From Sphaerotilus hippei (GTDB taxonomy: Bacteria > Pseudomonadota > Gammaproteobacteria > Burkholderiales > Burkholderiaceae_C), in NCBI RefSeq assembly GCF_003201595.1, contig NZ_QJJS01000009.1, positions 86,438-150,437 on the forward strand: DNA of 64,000 bases, given 5' to 3'. The notes under the pieces were generated by a model that was given only the letters and a program-made list of their open reading frames with translations, was not told the DNA's origin and did not search any database. The position numbers and the translations under genes were made by a program. Of this stretch, positions 29,968-39,700 are shown piece by piece. Position 1 is the first letter of the stretch, and each line of letters begins with the position of its first letter.

Positions 29968-30567
29968 TCAGTGCAGCCCGCCGTAGTTGTCTTCACGGAT
30001 GATGCGCGGCGTGACCTCACGCGTTTCGATCGACACCGGCTGGTAGATGACACGCTTCTGCTCGGGGTCGTAACGCATCTCGACATGCCCGCTGACGGGG
30101 AAGTCGCGGCGCATCGGATGGCCGATGAAACCGTAGTCGGTCAGGATGCGACGCAGGTCCTCATGGCCGTCGAAGACGATGCCGTAGAGGTCGAACGCCT
30201 CGCGCTCGAACCAGTTGGCACCGGCCCAGATCGCGCTGACCGAGGACAGCACCGGGAAGTCGTCGCTGGCGGCGAACACCCGCAGGCGCAGGCGCCAGTT
30301 GTGCTTGACCGACAGCAGGTGGGAGACGGCCGCGAAGCGCGGGCCTTCGTGCGCACCGTCCTTGTAGCCGGAATAGTCCATGCCGCAGAGGTCGATCAGC
30401 TGTTCGAAGGAGAGGTCGGCATGCTCGCGCAGCAGCTTGGCCACGCCGGCGTAGTCGGCTGCCTTGACGACCAGCGTCAGCTCGCCACGGGCACGCACCA
30501 GCTGCGTGATGCGGTCGCCGACGAGGCGCTCCAGCGCCGCCTGCAGGGTATCGAGTTTGAGGCTCAT
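29968..30567 (-). CDS. nuoC: NADH-quinone oxidoreductase subunit C
   Basis: 199-residue 30-kDa-type peripheral subunit. The family signature is [22 protein letters not shown] followed by [17 protein letters not shown]. No cofactor is expected. It starts 18 bases after the nuoB stop; being unfused from NuoD is the normal betaproteobacterial state. Confidence 0.97.
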   Translation of the reverse strand: MSLKLDTLQAALERLVGDRITQLVRARGELTLVVKAADYAGVAKLLREHADLSFEQLIDLCGMDYSGYKDGAHEGPRFAAVSHLLSVKHNWRLRLRVFAASDDFPVLSSVSAIWAGANWFEREAFDLYGIVFDGHEDLRRILTDYGFIGHPMRRDFPVSGHVEMRYDPEQKRVIYQPVSIETREVTPRIIREDNYGGLH

Positions 30568-30585
30568 GGATTGGACCTGCCCCGC

Positions 30586-31062
30586 TCAGCGGGCAATGGT
30601 GTTTTCGCGGCGGATCTTGGCCTGCAGCTGCAGGATGCCGTAGAGCAGCGCCTCGGCCGTGGGCGGACAGCCCGGCACGTAGACATCCACCGGCACCACG
30701 CGGTCGCAGCCGCGCACCACGGAATAGCTGTAGTGGTAATAACCACCGCCGTTGGCGCAGGAGCCCATGCTGAGCACCCAGCGCGGCTCGGCCATCTGGT
30801 CGTAGACCTTGCGCAGTGCCGGCGCCATCTTGTTGCACAGCGTGCCCGCCACGATCATCAGATCGCTCTGGCGCGGACTCGGCCGGAACAGCATGCCGAA
30901 GCGGTCGATGTCGTAGCGCGAAGCGCCCGCATGCATCATCTCCACCGCGCAGCAGGCCAGACCGAAGGTCATCGGCCACAGCGAACCCGTCTTCGACCAG
31001 TTGATCAGCGTATCGACGCTGGTCGTGACGAAGCCTTCTTTCAGTACACCTTCAATACCCAT
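30586..31062 (-). CDS. nuoB: NADH-quinone oxidoreductase subunit B
   Basis: 158-residue subunit carrying the terminal N2 [4Fe-4S] cluster next to the quinone. The cluster ligands are present: tandem Cys in LACCAVEMM, Cys in [10 protein letters not shown] and Cys in [14 protein letters not shown]. The C-terminus ([14 protein letters not shown]) is typical. It follows nuoA by 21 bases. Confidence 0.98.
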   Translation of the reverse strand: MGIEGVLKEGFVTTSVDTLINWSKTGSLWPMTFGLACCAVEMMHAGASRYDIDRFGMLFRPSPRQSDLMIVAGTLCNKMAPALRKVYDQMAEPRWVLSMGSCANGGGYYHYSYSVVRGCDRVVPVDVYVPGCPPTAEALLYGILQLQAKIRRENTIAR

Positions 31063-31083
31063 GATGCGTCCTCGTCGACTCGG

Positions 31084-31443
31084 TCATTCCCAATCCAGGG
31101 CGCCCTTCTTCCATTCGTAGACAAACCCGACGACGAGAATGCCCAGGAAGATCATCATGGCCCAGAAGCCTGCCGCCCCGATGTCGCGCAGCGCGACCGC
31201 CCAGGGGAACAGGAACGCGATTTCCAGATCGAACAGGATGAAGAGGATGGCGACCAGGTAGTAGCGCACATCGAACTTCATGCGGGCGTCCTCGAAGGCC
31301 TCGAAGCCGCATTCGTAGGGGGAGTTCTTTGCCGCATCGGGGCGATGCGGCCCCAGCAGGCGACCCAGCAACTGTGGCGCGATGCCAACGCCGACACCGA
31401 CCAGGATGAACATGATGACGGGGAGGTATTGTTCCAGGTTCAT
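31084..31443 (-). CDS. nuoA: NADH-quinone oxidoreductase subunit A
   Basis: 119-residue, three-helix membrane subunit, first gene of the 14-gene complex I operon. The conserved loop [20 protein letters not shown] (with the Cys whose accessibility marks active and de-active states in other organisms) and the following [13 protein letters not shown] are intact. Upstream lies tRNA-Leu, whose 3' end is 164 bases away, with no obvious terminator between. Confidence 0.98.
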   Translation of the reverse strand: MNLEQYLPVIMFILVGVGVGIAPQLLGRLLGPHRPDAAKNSPYECGFEAFEDARMKFDVRYYLVAILFILFDLEIAFLFPWAVALRDIGAAGFWAMMIFLGILVVGFVYEWKKGALDWE

Positions 31444-31607
31444 GGCAACAGGCTCATCAAGTCCTCATTCGACAAAATAAAAGCGCGCTGCCACGGCCGT
31501 CGCTTTCGCAACCACCACATGTTCAGCGCGCCCACGTTTCCCTGTACTCATCGCCAGGGCGCCGAACCGGATCCGAATGATGACCCGATTCTCGTGTACA
31601 CAAATTC

Positions 31608-31692
31608 TGGTGCCGACGGCGAGACTCGAACTCGCACAGCTTTCGCCACTACCCCCTCAAGATAGCGTGTCTACCAATTTCACCACGTCGGC
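31608..31692 (-). tRNA. tRNA-Leu (anticodon GAG)
   Basis: 85 bases including an encoded CCA. On the minus strand the acceptor arms GCCGACG (31692-31686) and CGTCGGC (31618-31612) pair perfectly, the D arm contains AATTGGTAGAC, the anticodon stem-loop is CTATC-TTGAGGG-GGTAG with anticodon GAG, a long variable arm follows as in all class II tRNAs, and the T loop reads GTTCGAGTC. The gene lies between secG and nuoA in the same orientation. Confidence 0.96.
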
Positions 31693-31833
31693 ATGTCTTG
31701 CGACCCGGAATCACTCACCACCGGATTCGTGAGCCTCGGAACTGCTGCCCCGCAAACTCGCCCGATCCACGGGAGTGACCCCTGTCGAGTTGCGCTGAAT
31801 TGCAAGAGGTTAAGCTCATCAGCGCAGCCTCGA

Positions 31834-31862
31834 ATTCTAACCCCATTCGAGTGCGCCCTCAA
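31834..31862 (-). promoter_or_regulatory. Sigma70-type promoter before tRNA-Leu and the nuo operon
   Basis: On the minus strand TTGAGG (31862-31857) is followed, after exactly 17 bases, by TAGAAT (31839-31834). It lies in the 237-base non-coding gap after secG and points at the tRNA about 140 bases downstream. No terminator is seen between the tRNA and nuoA, so it could drive both. Confidence 0.6.
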
Positions 31863-31929
31863 GACACGGGGCGCAATTTGCGTCGGTGTCACGCCACAGG
31901 TGGCAAGGACACCACGCCCGGGGCCTCGA

Positions 31930-32307
31930 TCAGCGCGACGCCGCGGGCGCCACCGGCACCGCACCCGGGATCTGGGCGGCGGCCGGCAGCACGGCGCTGG
32001 CGGGCGCGGACGCCCCCACGGCCACCGGACGGTCCAGGACGCTGCCACCCGACGAGGCCGCGCCGGCGCCGAGGTGACCCATGTACACCAAGCCCAGCGT
32101 GCACAGGAAGAACACCGTCGCGCAGACCGCGGTCGAACGGGACAGGAAATTGGCACTGCCGGTGGCACCGAACAGGCTGCCCGACGAGCCGCCGCCGAAG
32201 GCCGCGCCCATGTCGGCGCCCTTGCCATGCTGCACCAGGACCAGGCCGATCATGGCCATCGCCGACAGCAGTTGCACCAGCAGCACCACATTCATCAACA
32301 CTTGCAT
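31930..32307 (-). CDS. secG: Preprotein translocase subunit SecG
   Basis: 125-residue SecG, accessory subunit of the SecYEG channel. Two helices flank the family motif VLVQHGKGADMGAAFGGG, followed by SLFGATGSANFLSRSTAV; helix 2 is VCATVFFLCTLGLVYMG. The C-terminal 45 residues are an Ala/Pro/Val-rich tail, common in Betaproteobacteria. The frame opens at a TTG at 32322, but the ATG at 32307 (MQVLMNVVLLVQLL) matches the family and has GAGAG upstream. It follows tpiA by 32 bases. Confidence 0.95.
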   Translation of the reverse strand: MQVLMNVVLLVQLLSAMAMIGLVLVQHGKGADMGAAFGGGSSGSLFGATGSANFLSRSTAVCATVFFLCTLGLVYMGHLGAGAASSGGSVLDRPVAVGASAPASAVLPAAAQIPGAVPVAPAASR

Positions 32308-32339
32308 GGATCTCTCACTCAATGATCAGAGGCACCGCC

Positions 32340-33086
32340 TCAGGAGGCGGCGCGCAGGATGGCGACAAAATCGGACGCCTTCAACGCGGCGCCACCGATC
32401 AGGCCACCGTCGATGTCGGCCTGACCGAACAGCGTCACCGCGTTGTCCGGCTTGACGCTGCCACCGTACAGCAGCTTCATCTCGCTCGCGCGCGGCGTGG
32501 CCGCGGCGAGCTGGGCACGCAGCAGCGCGTGCACTTCCTGAGCCTGCTCGGGCGACGCGGTGCGACCGGTGCCGATGGCCCACACCGGCTCGTAAGCCAC
32601 GACGACCTCGCCGATGCACTGGCCCAGCGCATGCACGACGGCCGACAGCTGGCGCTTGACCACGGCAGCCGTCTCGCCCGCTTCGCGCTGGGCCAGCGTC
32701 TCGCCGACGCAGACGATCGGCGTGATGCCGCGGGCCAGCGCGACCTTGGCCTTGTCGGCCACGAGCTGGTCGGACTCGCCGTGGTAGGCGCGGCGCTCGG
32801 AATGGCCGACGATGACGTAGCGGCAGCCAAACTCGGCCAGCATGACCGACGACACCTCGCCGGTGTAGGCCCCCTGCTCATGGACCGAGCAGTCCTGCGC
32901 GCCCCAGGCCAGCCCGCTGTTGGCCAGCGTCACCGCGACCTCGGACAGGTAGGGGAAAGGCACGCAGACGGCCGCCTCGGCCGCGAACGGACGCGACGCC
33001 AGGATGCCCTGCAGCAACTCGGCATTGGCGGCATGGCTGCCATGCATCTTCCAGTTGCCGACGACGAGCTTGTGACGCTGAGACAT
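32340..33086 (-). CDS. tpiA: Triosephosphate isomerase
   Basis: 248-residue TIM-barrel enzyme interconverting dihydroxyacetone phosphate and glyceraldehyde 3-phosphate. All landmarks are present: VVGNWKMHG (catalytic Lys), VIVGHSERRAYHGE (catalytic His), VVVAYEPVWAIGTGRTASPEQ (catalytic Glu and flexible loop) and LLYGGSVKPDNA. The ATG at 33086 has AAGGAG 8 bases upstream. It lies between the quinone oxidoreductase gene and secG. Confidence 0.98.
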   Translation of the reverse strand: MSQRHKLVVGNWKMHGSHAANAELLQGILASRPFAAEAAVCVPFPYLSEVAVTLANSGLAWGAQDCSVHEQGAYTGEVSSVMLAEFGCRYVIVGHSERRAYHGESDQLVADKAKVALARGITPIVCVGETLAQREAGETAAVVKRQLSAVVHALGQCIGEVVVAYEPVWAIGTGRTASPEQAQEVHALLRAQLAAATPRASEMKLLYGGSVKPDNAVTLFGQADIDGGLIGGAALKASDFVAILRAAS

Positions 33087-33127
33087 GTGAACTCCTTGAT
33101 GATGGGTAGACGGGAGCGGCAGCGCGC

Positions 33128-34114
33128 TCACCACTGCAACACGATCTTGCCGATGTGACGGTTCGACTCCATCAGCGCATGGGCGTCAGCCGCCTGCCAG
33201 GCCGGCAGCACGGCATGGATCACCGGGCGCACCGCACCACGAGCCAGCAGCGGCCAGACCTCGCGGCGCAGCGCCCGGGCGATGGCGGCCTTGAAGGCCA
33301 CCGGGCGCGGGCGCAGCGTCGAGCCGGTGATCGTCAGCCGGCGCCGCAGCACCAGGCCGGCATCCAGGCTCGCCTTGACCCCGCCCTGGACCGCGATGAT
33401 GACCAGTCGGCCGTCCTCGGCCAGGCACGACACCTCGCGCGCGACATAGTCGCCCGCCACCATGTCGAGGATGACGTCGACGCCCCGCCCCCCGGTCAGG
33501 CGCATGGCCTCGGCGGCGAAGTCGTGGGTGCGGTAGTTGATGGCGGCCTCGGCACCCAGCTGCAGGCAGGCGGCGCACTTCTCGTCGCTGCCGGCCGTGG
33601 CCAGCACCCGCGCACCCCGGGCCCGGGCCAGCTGGATCGCGCTGACACCGATGCCGCTGGCGCCACCCTGCACCAGCAGGGTCTCGCCGGCCTGCAGGCC
33701 GCCACGATCGAACACGTTGGACCAGACGGTGAAGAAGGTCTCCGGCAGCGCCGCCGCCTCGACCAGGCTCAGGCCCGCCGGGACCGGCAGGCACTGGGCC
33801 ACCGGCGCGACGCAGCGCTCGGCATAACCGCCGCCGGCCACCAGGGCACAGACGGCATCCCCCGGCTGCAGCCCGGCCTCGGCCATCGCCACCGGATCAC
33901 CGGCTTCGATGACCCCGGCGACCTCCAGGCCCGGCAGGGGCGAGGCCCACGCGGGGGGCGGATACACGCCCTTGCGCTGCAGGACATCCGGACGATTGAC
34001 ACCACTGGCCGCGACACGGATGAGCACCTCACCCGGGCCGGCCAGCGGCTCGGGGGCCTCGATCGCCTGCAGCACCTCGGGTGCGCCGGCCTGCGTGATC
34101 GCGATGGCTTTCAT
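33128..34114 (-). CDS. NAD(P)H-quinone oxidoreductase, zinc-independent MDR family
   Basis: 328-residue medium-chain dehydrogenase/reductase of the quinone-oxidoreductase (PIG3-like) branch. The N-terminal GroES-like domain has SGVNRPDVLQRKGVYPPP. The nucleotide fold shows LVQGGASGIGVSAIQLARARG, and no structural zinc cysteines are seen. The likely reaction is NADPH-dependent reduction of quinones or enones; the substrate is not predictable. The ATG at 34114 with GGAG 7 bases upstream is preferred to an upstream in-frame start. Its place between pnp and tpiA is common in Burkholderiales. Confidence 0.9.
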   Translation of the reverse strand: MKAIAITQAGAPEVLQAIEAPEPLAGPGEVLIRVAASGVNRPDVLQRKGVYPPPAWASPLPGLEVAGVIEAGDPVAMAEAGLQPGDAVCALVAGGGYAERCVAPVAQCLPVPAGLSLVEAAALPETFFTVWSNVFDRGGLQAGETLLVQGGASGIGVSAIQLARARGARVLATAGSDEKCAACLQLGAEAAINYRTHDFAAEAMRLTGGRGVDVILDMVAGDYVAREVSCLAEDGRLVIIAVQGGVKASLDAGLVLRRRLTITGSTLRPRPVAFKAAIARALRREVWPLLARGAVRPVIHAVLPAWQAADAHALMESNRHIGKIVLQW

Positions 34115-34168
34115 CCTGATCTCCTGCTGCACACCACCCGACCGGACACGCCGGCCGGGCGGCAGGCT

Positions 34169-36448
34169 TCACTCCGGCTGCTGCTCGGCGGGCTTGGCTT
34201 CGACGTCAGCCGCCGGCTCGGCCGCAGCCTCGCTGCGCGGGGCACGGTCGCTGCGCTCGCCACGATCGCTGCGTTCGCGGCGCGGGCCACGGTCGCTGCG
34301 CTCGCCACGGTCCGCACGGGGAGCACGCTCGAAGCGCTCCTCTTCCATGCCCTCGGGGCGCTCCAGCAGGGCCTTCATCGACAGCTTGATGCGACCCTTC
34401 TCGTCAGTCTCCAGGACCTTGACCTTGACGATCTGGCCTTCGGTCAGAAAGTCGGTGACCTTCTCGACACGCTGGTGGGCGATCTGGCTGATGTGCAGCA
34501 GGCCATCCTTGCCCGGCAGCACGTTGATCAGCGCGCCGAAGTCCAGGATCTTGACGACCGGGCCTTCATAGACCTTGCCGATCTCGGCTTCGGCGGTGAT
34601 GTCGGCGATGCGCTGCTTGGCGATCTCGGCCTTGGCGGCGTCGGTCGAGGCGATGGTGATGGTGCCGTCCTCGCCGATGTCGATCTGGCAGCCGGTCTCT
34701 TCGGTCAGGCCGCGGATCACCGAGCCACCCTTGCCGATCACGTCACGGATCTTCTCCGGATTGATCTTCATGGTGTAGAGGCGCGGCGCGAAGTCGGAGA
34801 CCTCGGTGTTGGCCGAGCCCATGGCCTCGACCATCTTGCCCAGGATGTGCAGACGCGCTTCCTTGGCCTGCGCCAGCGCGACCTGCATGATCTCCTTGGT
34901 GATGCCCTGGATCTTGATGTCCATCTGCAGGGCGGTCACGCCGGCGGTCGTGCCGGCCACCTTGAAGTCCATGTCGCCGAGGTGGTCCTCGTCACCCAGG
35001 ATGTCGGTCAGCACCGCGAAGCGGTTGCCTTCCTTGATCAGGCCCATGGCGATGCCGGCCACGTGGGCCTTCATCGGCACGCCGGCGTCCATCATGGCCA
35101 GGCAGCCGCCGCAGACCGAAGCCATCGACGAGGAGCCGTTCGATTCGGTGATCTCGGAGACCACGCGGATGGTGTAGCCGAACTCATCCTTGGGCGGCAG
35201 CAGCGGCACCAGGGCACGCTTGGCCAGACGGCCGTGGCCGGTCTCGCGGCGCTTGGTCGTGCCCATGCGGCCCACTTCGCCGGTGGCGAAGGGAGGCATG
35301 TTGTAGTGGAACAGGAAGGTGTCGCGGAAGTCGCCCGCCAGCGCGTCGATGCGCTGGGCGTCCTGGTCGGTGCCCAGCGTGGCCACGACCAGCGCCTGGG
35401 TCTCGCCCCGCGTGAACAGCGCCGAGCCGTGGGCGCGCGGCAGCACGCCGGTGCGAATCTCGATCGGGCGCACGGTGCGGGTGTCGCGGCCGTCGATGCG
35501 GGGCTCGCCCTGCAGGATCTGGCCACGCACGGTCTTGGCTTCCAGCTCGAACAGCAGGTTGTCGACGTCGACGTTGTCGAAGGCGACGCCGTCGGCCGTC
35601 AGCGCGGCCTTGACTTCGCTGTAGGCGGCGCGGCAGGCTTGCGTGCGGGCCTGCTTGTTGCGGATCTGGTAGGCGGCCTCGATCTTGGCCAGACCGAACT
35701 CGGCGACCTTGGCGATCAGCGGCTCGTTGCGGGCCGGGGCCGTCCAGTCCCAGGCCGGCTTGCCGGCGTCACGCACCAGCTCGTTGATCGCGGCGATCGC
35801 GACACGGGCCTGCTCGTGGCCGTAGACCACGCCACCCAGCATGACCTCTTCGGACAGCTGGTCGGCTTCGGACTCGACCATCAGCACGGCGGCTTCGGTG
35901 CCGGCGACGACCAGGTCCATCTTCGAGGACTTGAGCGCGGTCGGACCCGGGTTCAGCACGTACTCGCCGTCGACGTAGCCGACGCGGGCCGCACCCACCG
36001 GGCCGTTGAACGGGATGCCCGAGATCGCCAGCGCGGCCGACGAGCCGATCAGCGCGGCGATGTCGGCCGAGGCTTCGGGGTTCAGCGACAGCGTGTGGAT
36101 GACCACGTGCACTTCGTTGTAGAAGCCCTCGGGGAACAGCGGACGCAGCGGACGGTCGATCAGGCGGCTGGTCAGCACTTCCAGCTCGGACGGCTTGGCT
36201 TCACGCTTGAAGAAGCTGCCCGGGATCTTGCCGGCGGCGTAGGCCTTCTCGATGTAGTCGACGGTCAGGGGGAAGAAGTCCTGGCCCGGCTTGGCGCTCT
36301 TGGCACCGACCACGGTGCACAGCACGACGGTGCCGTCGATGTCGACGACCACCGCACCGCTGGCCTGGCGCGAGATCTCGCCGGTCTCGAGGGTGACGGT
36401 GTGCTGACCCCACTGGAAGGTCTTGGTAACTTTGTTGAACATGCTCAT
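34169..36448 (-). CDS. pnp: Polyribonucleotide nucleotidyltransferase (PNPase)
   Basis: 759-residue phosphorolytic 3'-5' exoribonuclease. Two RNase PH-like domains (the first with [21 protein letters not shown], the second with [28 protein letters not shown]) are followed by KH ([17 protein letters not shown]) and S1 ([28 protein letters not shown]) RNA-binding domains. The last ~60 residues repeat Arg/Ser/Asp/Gly units (ERSDRG) and then become acidic. Start at the ATG at 36448 with GGAG 6 bases upstream. The leader carries a large inverted repeat (36519-36568), and a terminator-like hairpin separates it from rpsO; both fit the autoregulation known for pnp in enterobacteria. Confidence 0.98.
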   Translation of the reverse strand: MSMFNKVTKTFQWGQHTVTLETGEISRQASGAVVVDIDGTVVLCTVVGAKSAKPGQDFFPLTVDYIEKAYAAGKIPGSFFKREAKPSELEVLTSRLIDRPLRPLFPEGFYNEVHVVIHTLSLNPEASADIAALIGSSAALAISGIPFNGPVGAARVGYVDGEYVLNPGPTALKSSKMDLVVAGTEAAVLMVESEADQLSEEVMLGGVVYGHEQARVAIAAINELVRDAGKPAWDWTAPARNEPLIAKVAEFGLAKIEAAYQIRNKQARTQACRAAYSEVKAALTADGVAFDNVDVDNLLFELEAKTVRGQILQGEPRIDGRDTRTVRPIEIRTGVLPRAHGSALFTRGETQALVVATLGTDQDAQRIDALAGDFRDTFLFHYNMPPFATGEVGRMGTTKRRETGHGRLAKRALVPLLPPKDEFGYTIRVVSEITESNGSSSMASVCGGCLAMMDAGVPMKAHVAGIAMGLIKEGNRFAVLTDILGDEDHLGDMDFKVAGTTAGVTALQMDIKIQGITKEIMQVALAQAKEARLHILGKMVEAMGSANTEVSDFAPRLYTMKINPEKIRDVIGKGGSVIRGLTEETGCQIDIGEDGTITIASTDAAKAEIAKQRIADITAEAEIGKVYEGPVVKILDFGALINVLPGKDGLLHISQIAHQRVEKVTDFLTEGQIVKVKVLETDEKGRIKLSMKALLERPEGMEEERFERAPRADRGERSDRGPRRERSDRGERSDRAPRSEAAAEPAADVEAKPAEQQPE

Positions 36449-36518
36449 GCGAGTCTCCGGTTGCAGGCACCCATCAGGCTGGGCGTGGGCCGGGGCGACG
36501 GCTTGCGTGGCGGGATGC

Positions 36519-36568
36519 CATTCCATCGAGTCTCGTGACAGAAGCCACGGGCGAGCATCGATGGAATG
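36519..36568 (-). promoter_or_regulatory. Inverted repeat in the pnp leader (possible RNase III/PNPase autoregulatory hairpin)
   Basis: CATTCCATCGA (36519-36529) and TCGATGGAATG (36558-36568) are exact 11-bp reverse complements separated by 28 bases. In the pnp mRNA they would form a stem about 70 bases upstream of the ATG. In E. coli a leader duplex of this kind is cut by RNase III and then used by PNPase to repress itself; a similar role here is inferred. Confidence 0.6.
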
Positions 36569-36599
36569 ACACAGCAGCGCTCACGCCAGTCCGGTCCCC

Positions 36600-36643
36600 A
36601 AAAACGCAAAGAGCCTGTACTGGACGCAACCAGACAGGCTCTT
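36600..36643 (-). terminator. Terminator or attenuator between rpsO and pnp
   Basis: Read in the direction of rpsO, AAGAGCCTGT (36643-36634) pairs with ACAGGCTCTT (36618-36609), a perfect 10-bp stem with a 15-base loop, followed by TTTGCG and TTTTT (36604-36600). It lies 17 bases after the rpsO stop. It probably ends most rpsO transcripts with partial read-through into pnp. Confidence 0.8.
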
Positions 36644-36659
36644 CACATTCATGCTGTGA

Positions 36660-36929
36660 TCACTTGCGCAGGCTGAGCTTCTTGATCAGCGCGGTGTAGC
36701 GATCGGCGTCGCGGGACTTCAGGTAGTCCAGCAGCTTGCGGCGACGGCTGACCATGCGCAGCAGGCCGCGACGACCGTGGTGGTCCTTCTTGTGCAGCTT
36801 GAAGTGCGGGGTCAGTTCGTTGATGCGGGCCGTCAGCAGGGCAACCTGGACTTCCGGCGAACCGGTGTCGGCGGCGCCGCGGGCGTTGGCGGCAATGATT
36901 TCGGACTTGTTGATGTCGGTAGCGGACAT
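36660..36929 (-). CDS. rpsO: 30S ribosomal protein S15
   Basis: 89-residue S15, the primary 16S rRNA-binding protein of the 30S platform. Sequence is textbook: [44 protein letters not shown] and [17 protein letters not shown]. The ATG at 36929 ([11 protein letters not shown]) gives the exact family length; upstream in-frame sequence is unrelated. Confidence 0.99.
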   Translation of the reverse strand: MSATDINKSEIIAANARGAADTGSPEVQVALLTARINELTPHFKLHKKDHHGRRGLLRMVSRRRKLLDYLKSRDADRYTALIKKLSLRK

Positions 36930-37068
36930 GTTGTTTCCTGTCGGGTGGCGATGCCGGCGACCCGCCCCGTCGGGCAGATGCGCAGGCAGACGCCGTTGCA
37001 CTGGCGGACACGGGTGAAACGACCCGAGCCGTGATGAAGCTCCGCCCCGAAATGGAGCGAAGCCCGAC

Positions 37069-37097
37069 ATTATAGCTGCCGGATCAGCCTCGCCCGA
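37069..37097 (-). promoter_or_regulatory. Promoter candidate for rpsO
   Basis: On the minus strand a perfect -10 TATAAT (37074-37069) lies about 135 bases upstream of rpsO, just past the stop of the aminotransferase gene. The -35 region (around 37092-37097, TCGGGC/TTCGGG) is poor, so the promoter rests mainly on the -10 box. Confidence 0.5.
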
Positions 37098-38265
37098 AAT
37101 GATCGAGTCCGGCCGCCGCCAGGCGATCGACCCCCAGCCTCAGGCGGGCCGGATCACGCGAGGCCAGGCACCAGCGCAGCCAGCCCTCGCCCTCGGGGCC
37201 GAAGGCGGCCCCCGGCGCCAGGCCCAGGCCGTGCGCGGCGACGAGGTGCCGGGCCAGGGCCAGCGAATCGTCCTGCCCCTCGATGCGCAGGAAGGCGTAC
37301 ATGGCCCCCTGGGGCGGCGCCACCGTCACGCCCGGCAGCGCCTGCAAGGCCGCCACCAGCACGTCGCGGCAGGCGCGCAGCCGCTGCTGCAGGCGCGGCA
37401 CGGTCTGGGGCGCCTGCGCCAGCGCATACACGCCGGCCCGCTGCACGAAGACCGGCGCGCACGAGGTGTTGAACTCGAGCAGCTTGCCCAGGTGCTCGAT
37501 CAGCGCCGGCGGGGCCACCAGATTGCCCAGCCGCCAGCCGGTCATCAGGAAGCTCTTCGAGAAGCTGTGCACCACGACCAGGCGATCGTCGGGCTCGGCG
37601 ATGTCGAGGAAGCTGGGCGCGCACAGCGCCCGCCCGGCCTCGGGCAGGTCGTAGGACAGGCGCTCGTAGACCTCGTCCGACAGAATCCAGGTGCCGGTGC
37701 GGCGGCAGTGCGCCAGCAGCGCCTGCTGCTCGGCCCGGCTCAGCGTCCAGCCGGTCGGGTTGTTGGGCGAGTTGACCAGCAGCACCCGGGTGCGCGGCGT
37801 GACGGCGTCGATCAGCTCGTCCAGGTCGAGCCGCCAGGCCCCGCCCGCATCCGGGCGCAGGGCCACGCGCCGCACCCGCGCACCCAGGATCGCGGGCTGC
37901 GCGGTCAGGTTGGGCCACACCGGCACCACGGCGACCACCTCGTCGCCCGGATCGAGCAGCGCCTGCTGCGTCACCATCAGCGCACTGACCCCCGACGAGG
38001 TCACCGCGACACGGTCGGCCCCGACGGGCCGGTGCAGTCCGCTCTCGTAGCCGGCGATCGCCTGGCGCAGCTCGGGCAGGCCGAGATTGTGCGAGTAGAA
38101 GGTCTCGCCGGCCTGCAGCGACTCGACCGCCACCTCACGCACGTCCAGCGGGGTCATCTCGTCGCTCTCGCCGAACCAGAACGCCAGCACGTCGCTGCGC
38201 CCCAGGCCGGCATTGGCCACCTCGCGGATCAGCGAGCCCGGCAGGTCTTCGATCACTGGTCTCAT
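37084..38265 (-). CDS. Class I/II PLP-dependent aminotransferase
   Basis: 393-residue fold-type I aminotransferase. Cofactor and substrate residues are visible: [22 protein letters not shown] (phosphate-binding turn), [13 protein letters not shown] (Asn), [13 protein letters not shown] (Asp-x-x-Tyr), and the Schiff-base lysine in [17 protein letters not shown]; a C-terminal Arg-containing [17 protein letters not shown] may bind the substrate carboxylate. It resembles the aspartate/aromatic aminotransferase subgroup; the amino donor cannot be fixed. The ATG at 38265 follows AGGACCC; a GTG lies one codon earlier. Confidence 0.92.
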   Translation of the reverse strand: MRPVIEDLPGSLIREVANAGLGRSDVLAFWFGESDEMTPLDVREVAVESLQAGETFYSHNLGLPELRQAIAGYESGLHRPVGADRVAVTSSGVSALMVTQQALLDPGDEVVAVVPVWPNLTAQPAILGARVRRVALRPDAGGAWRLDLDELIDAVTPRTRVLLVNSPNNPTGWTLSRAEQQALLAHCRRTGTWILSDEVYERLSYDLPEAGRALCAPSFLDIAEPDDRLVVVHSFSKSFLMTGWRLGNLVAPPALIEHLGKLLEFNTSCAPVFVQRAGVYALAQAPQTVPRLQQRLRACRDVLVAALQALPGVTVAPPQGAMYAFLRIEGQDDSLALARHLVAAHGLGLAPGAAFGPEGEGWLRWCLASRDPARLRLGVDRLAAAGLDHFGRG

Positions 38266-38307
38266 CACGGGTCCTGGTCAGGGGTCAGTTCAGGGGTCGG
38301 GCGCCCA

Positions 38308-39645
38308 TCAGGGCAGCGGCGGCATGCTGCAGCGGTGCGGCATCGCCGCCTGCTGCGCCTCCAGGTAGCGCACGGTGCGGAAACCGTAGCCCGAGCCCTC
38401 GACATCGAATTTCACGCCTTCGCTGCCGGCGCGCTGCATCAGGCTGACGTACATCGGCTGCTGGAACTGGTGGTCGGCGGCCCGCATCGTGCCGGCGCCC
38501 AGCCCGCCCAGGCCGCGGCCGTCGTAGCTGGCCCCCGACAGCGCACGCGCGACCGCCGCCGCCTCGGTGCTGCGCGAGCGCTCCATCGCCTGGGCCGCCA
38601 TCTCGACCATCACCTGCATGCGCACATGCAGGTAGTCCTCGCGGGGATCCGGGAAGCGCTGGTGGAAAGCGGCCACCAGCGCCTCGGAGGCGCGGTTGCC
38701 GGCGTTCGGGTGCCACTCGGCCACCGCCAGCACCCGCCCGACGCCGGCATCCCCCAGCGCGCCCGGCACGCCCAGCGCATTGCCGTAGAAGGTGTAGAAC
38801 TTGCCCTCGAAGCCGACGTCACGCGCCGCCTTGACGAGGAAGGTCAGGTCGTTGCCCCAGTTGCCGGTGATCACCGCCTGCGCGCCGCTGGCCTTGATCT
38901 TGTTGGCATAGGGCAGGAAGTCCTTGACCCGGCCGATCGGGTGCAGCTCCTCGCCGACGATCTTCAGGTCCGGGCGCTTGGCCGCCAGCATCTCCCGGCT
39001 GCTGCGCAGCACCTGCTGGCCGAAGCTGTAGTCCTGCCCGATCAGGTAGACGCGCTGGATCGACCGATCGCCCTGCAGCACGTCGGTCAGCGCGTTCAGG
39101 CGCATGTCGGCATGGGCGTCGAAGCGGAAATGCCAGGGGCTGCACTTCTCGTTGGTCAGCGAGGGCTCGACCGCCGAGTAGTTCAGGAAGACGATGCGGC
39201 GCTCCGGCTCGCGCTGGTTGTGCTTGCCCAGCGCATCGATCAGCGCGGCGGCGGTGGCCGAGCTGTTGCCCTGCATCACGACGCTGATGCGCTGGTCGGC
39301 GGCGCTGCGCAGCAGGCCCAGCGCCTCTTCGGTGCTGCCCTTGCTGTCCATCCTCACCAGCGCCAGCGGCCGGGCGCCACCGGGCAGCTTCACGCCGCCA
39401 CGGGCATTGACGCGCTCGACGGCCCACTGCAGGTTGCGAGCGACCGCTTCGCCGGCGTTGGCGAACGGCCCGGACAGGCCCTCGATCAGCGCCAGCCGGA
39501 TCGGCTCGCCGGCCGGTGCCGCGGCAGGCGCCGCCGACAGCGGGCCGACCAGCCCGCCCAGGCAGGCGGCGCTCGCCCAGGCCAGGGCCGTGCGGCGTGA
39601 AGGAGACGCCGGGCGCAGCGGCAGCAGTTCGGAAGGGGAAGTCAT
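38308..39645 (-). CDS. Periplasmic branched-chain amino acid-type substrate-binding protein
   Basis: 445-residue binding protein of the LivJ/Peripla_BP_6 type used by ABC importers. The N-terminal export signal carries a twin arginine (SPSRRTALAWASAACLGGL), so Tat export is possible. The mature part starts near GEPIRLALIEGLSGPFANAGEAV and contains VYLIGQDYSFGQQVLRSSREML, a hallmark of this fold. No permease or ATPase genes are adjacent, so it works with distant components or as a sensor. It lies 42 bases after the aminotransferase start in the same orientation. Ligand unknown. Confidence 0.88.
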   Translation of the reverse strand: MTSPSELLPLRPASPSRRTALAWASAACLGGLVGPLSAAPAAAPAGEPIRLALIEGLSGPFANAGEAVARNLQWAVERVNARGGVKLPGGARPLALVRMDSKGSTEEALGLLRSAADQRISVVMQGNSSATAAALIDALGKHNQREPERRIVFLNYSAVEPSLTNEKCSPWHFRFDAHADMRLNALTDVLQGDRSIQRVYLIGQDYSFGQQVLRSSREMLAAKRPDLKIVGEELHPIGRVKDFLPYANKIKASGAQAVITGNWGNDLTFLVKAARDVGFEGKFYTFYGNALGVPGALGDAGVGRVLAVAEWHPNAGNRASEALVAAFHQRFPDPREDYLHVRMQVMVEMAAQAMERSRSTEAAAVARALSGASYDGRGLGGLGAGTMRAADHQFQQPMYVSLMQRAGSEGVKFDVEGSGYGFRTVRYLEAQQAAMPHRCSMPPLP

Positions 39646-39700
39646 GCGTGAAAGGTCCGTGGGAACGCGGAAGGCAGGCGGCAGGCCGGGACGCAGGCGC

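Noticed and set aside
28712-29968. Possible nuoCD fusion because of the 2-base gap
   Set aside because: nuoC has its own stop and nuoD its own ATG; they are separate, as is usual in Betaproteobacteria.
33155-36538. Open frame of 1127 codons on the + strand opposite pnp and the quinone oxidoreductase gene
   Set aside because: Antisense shadow of conserved genes; composition explained by codon bias.
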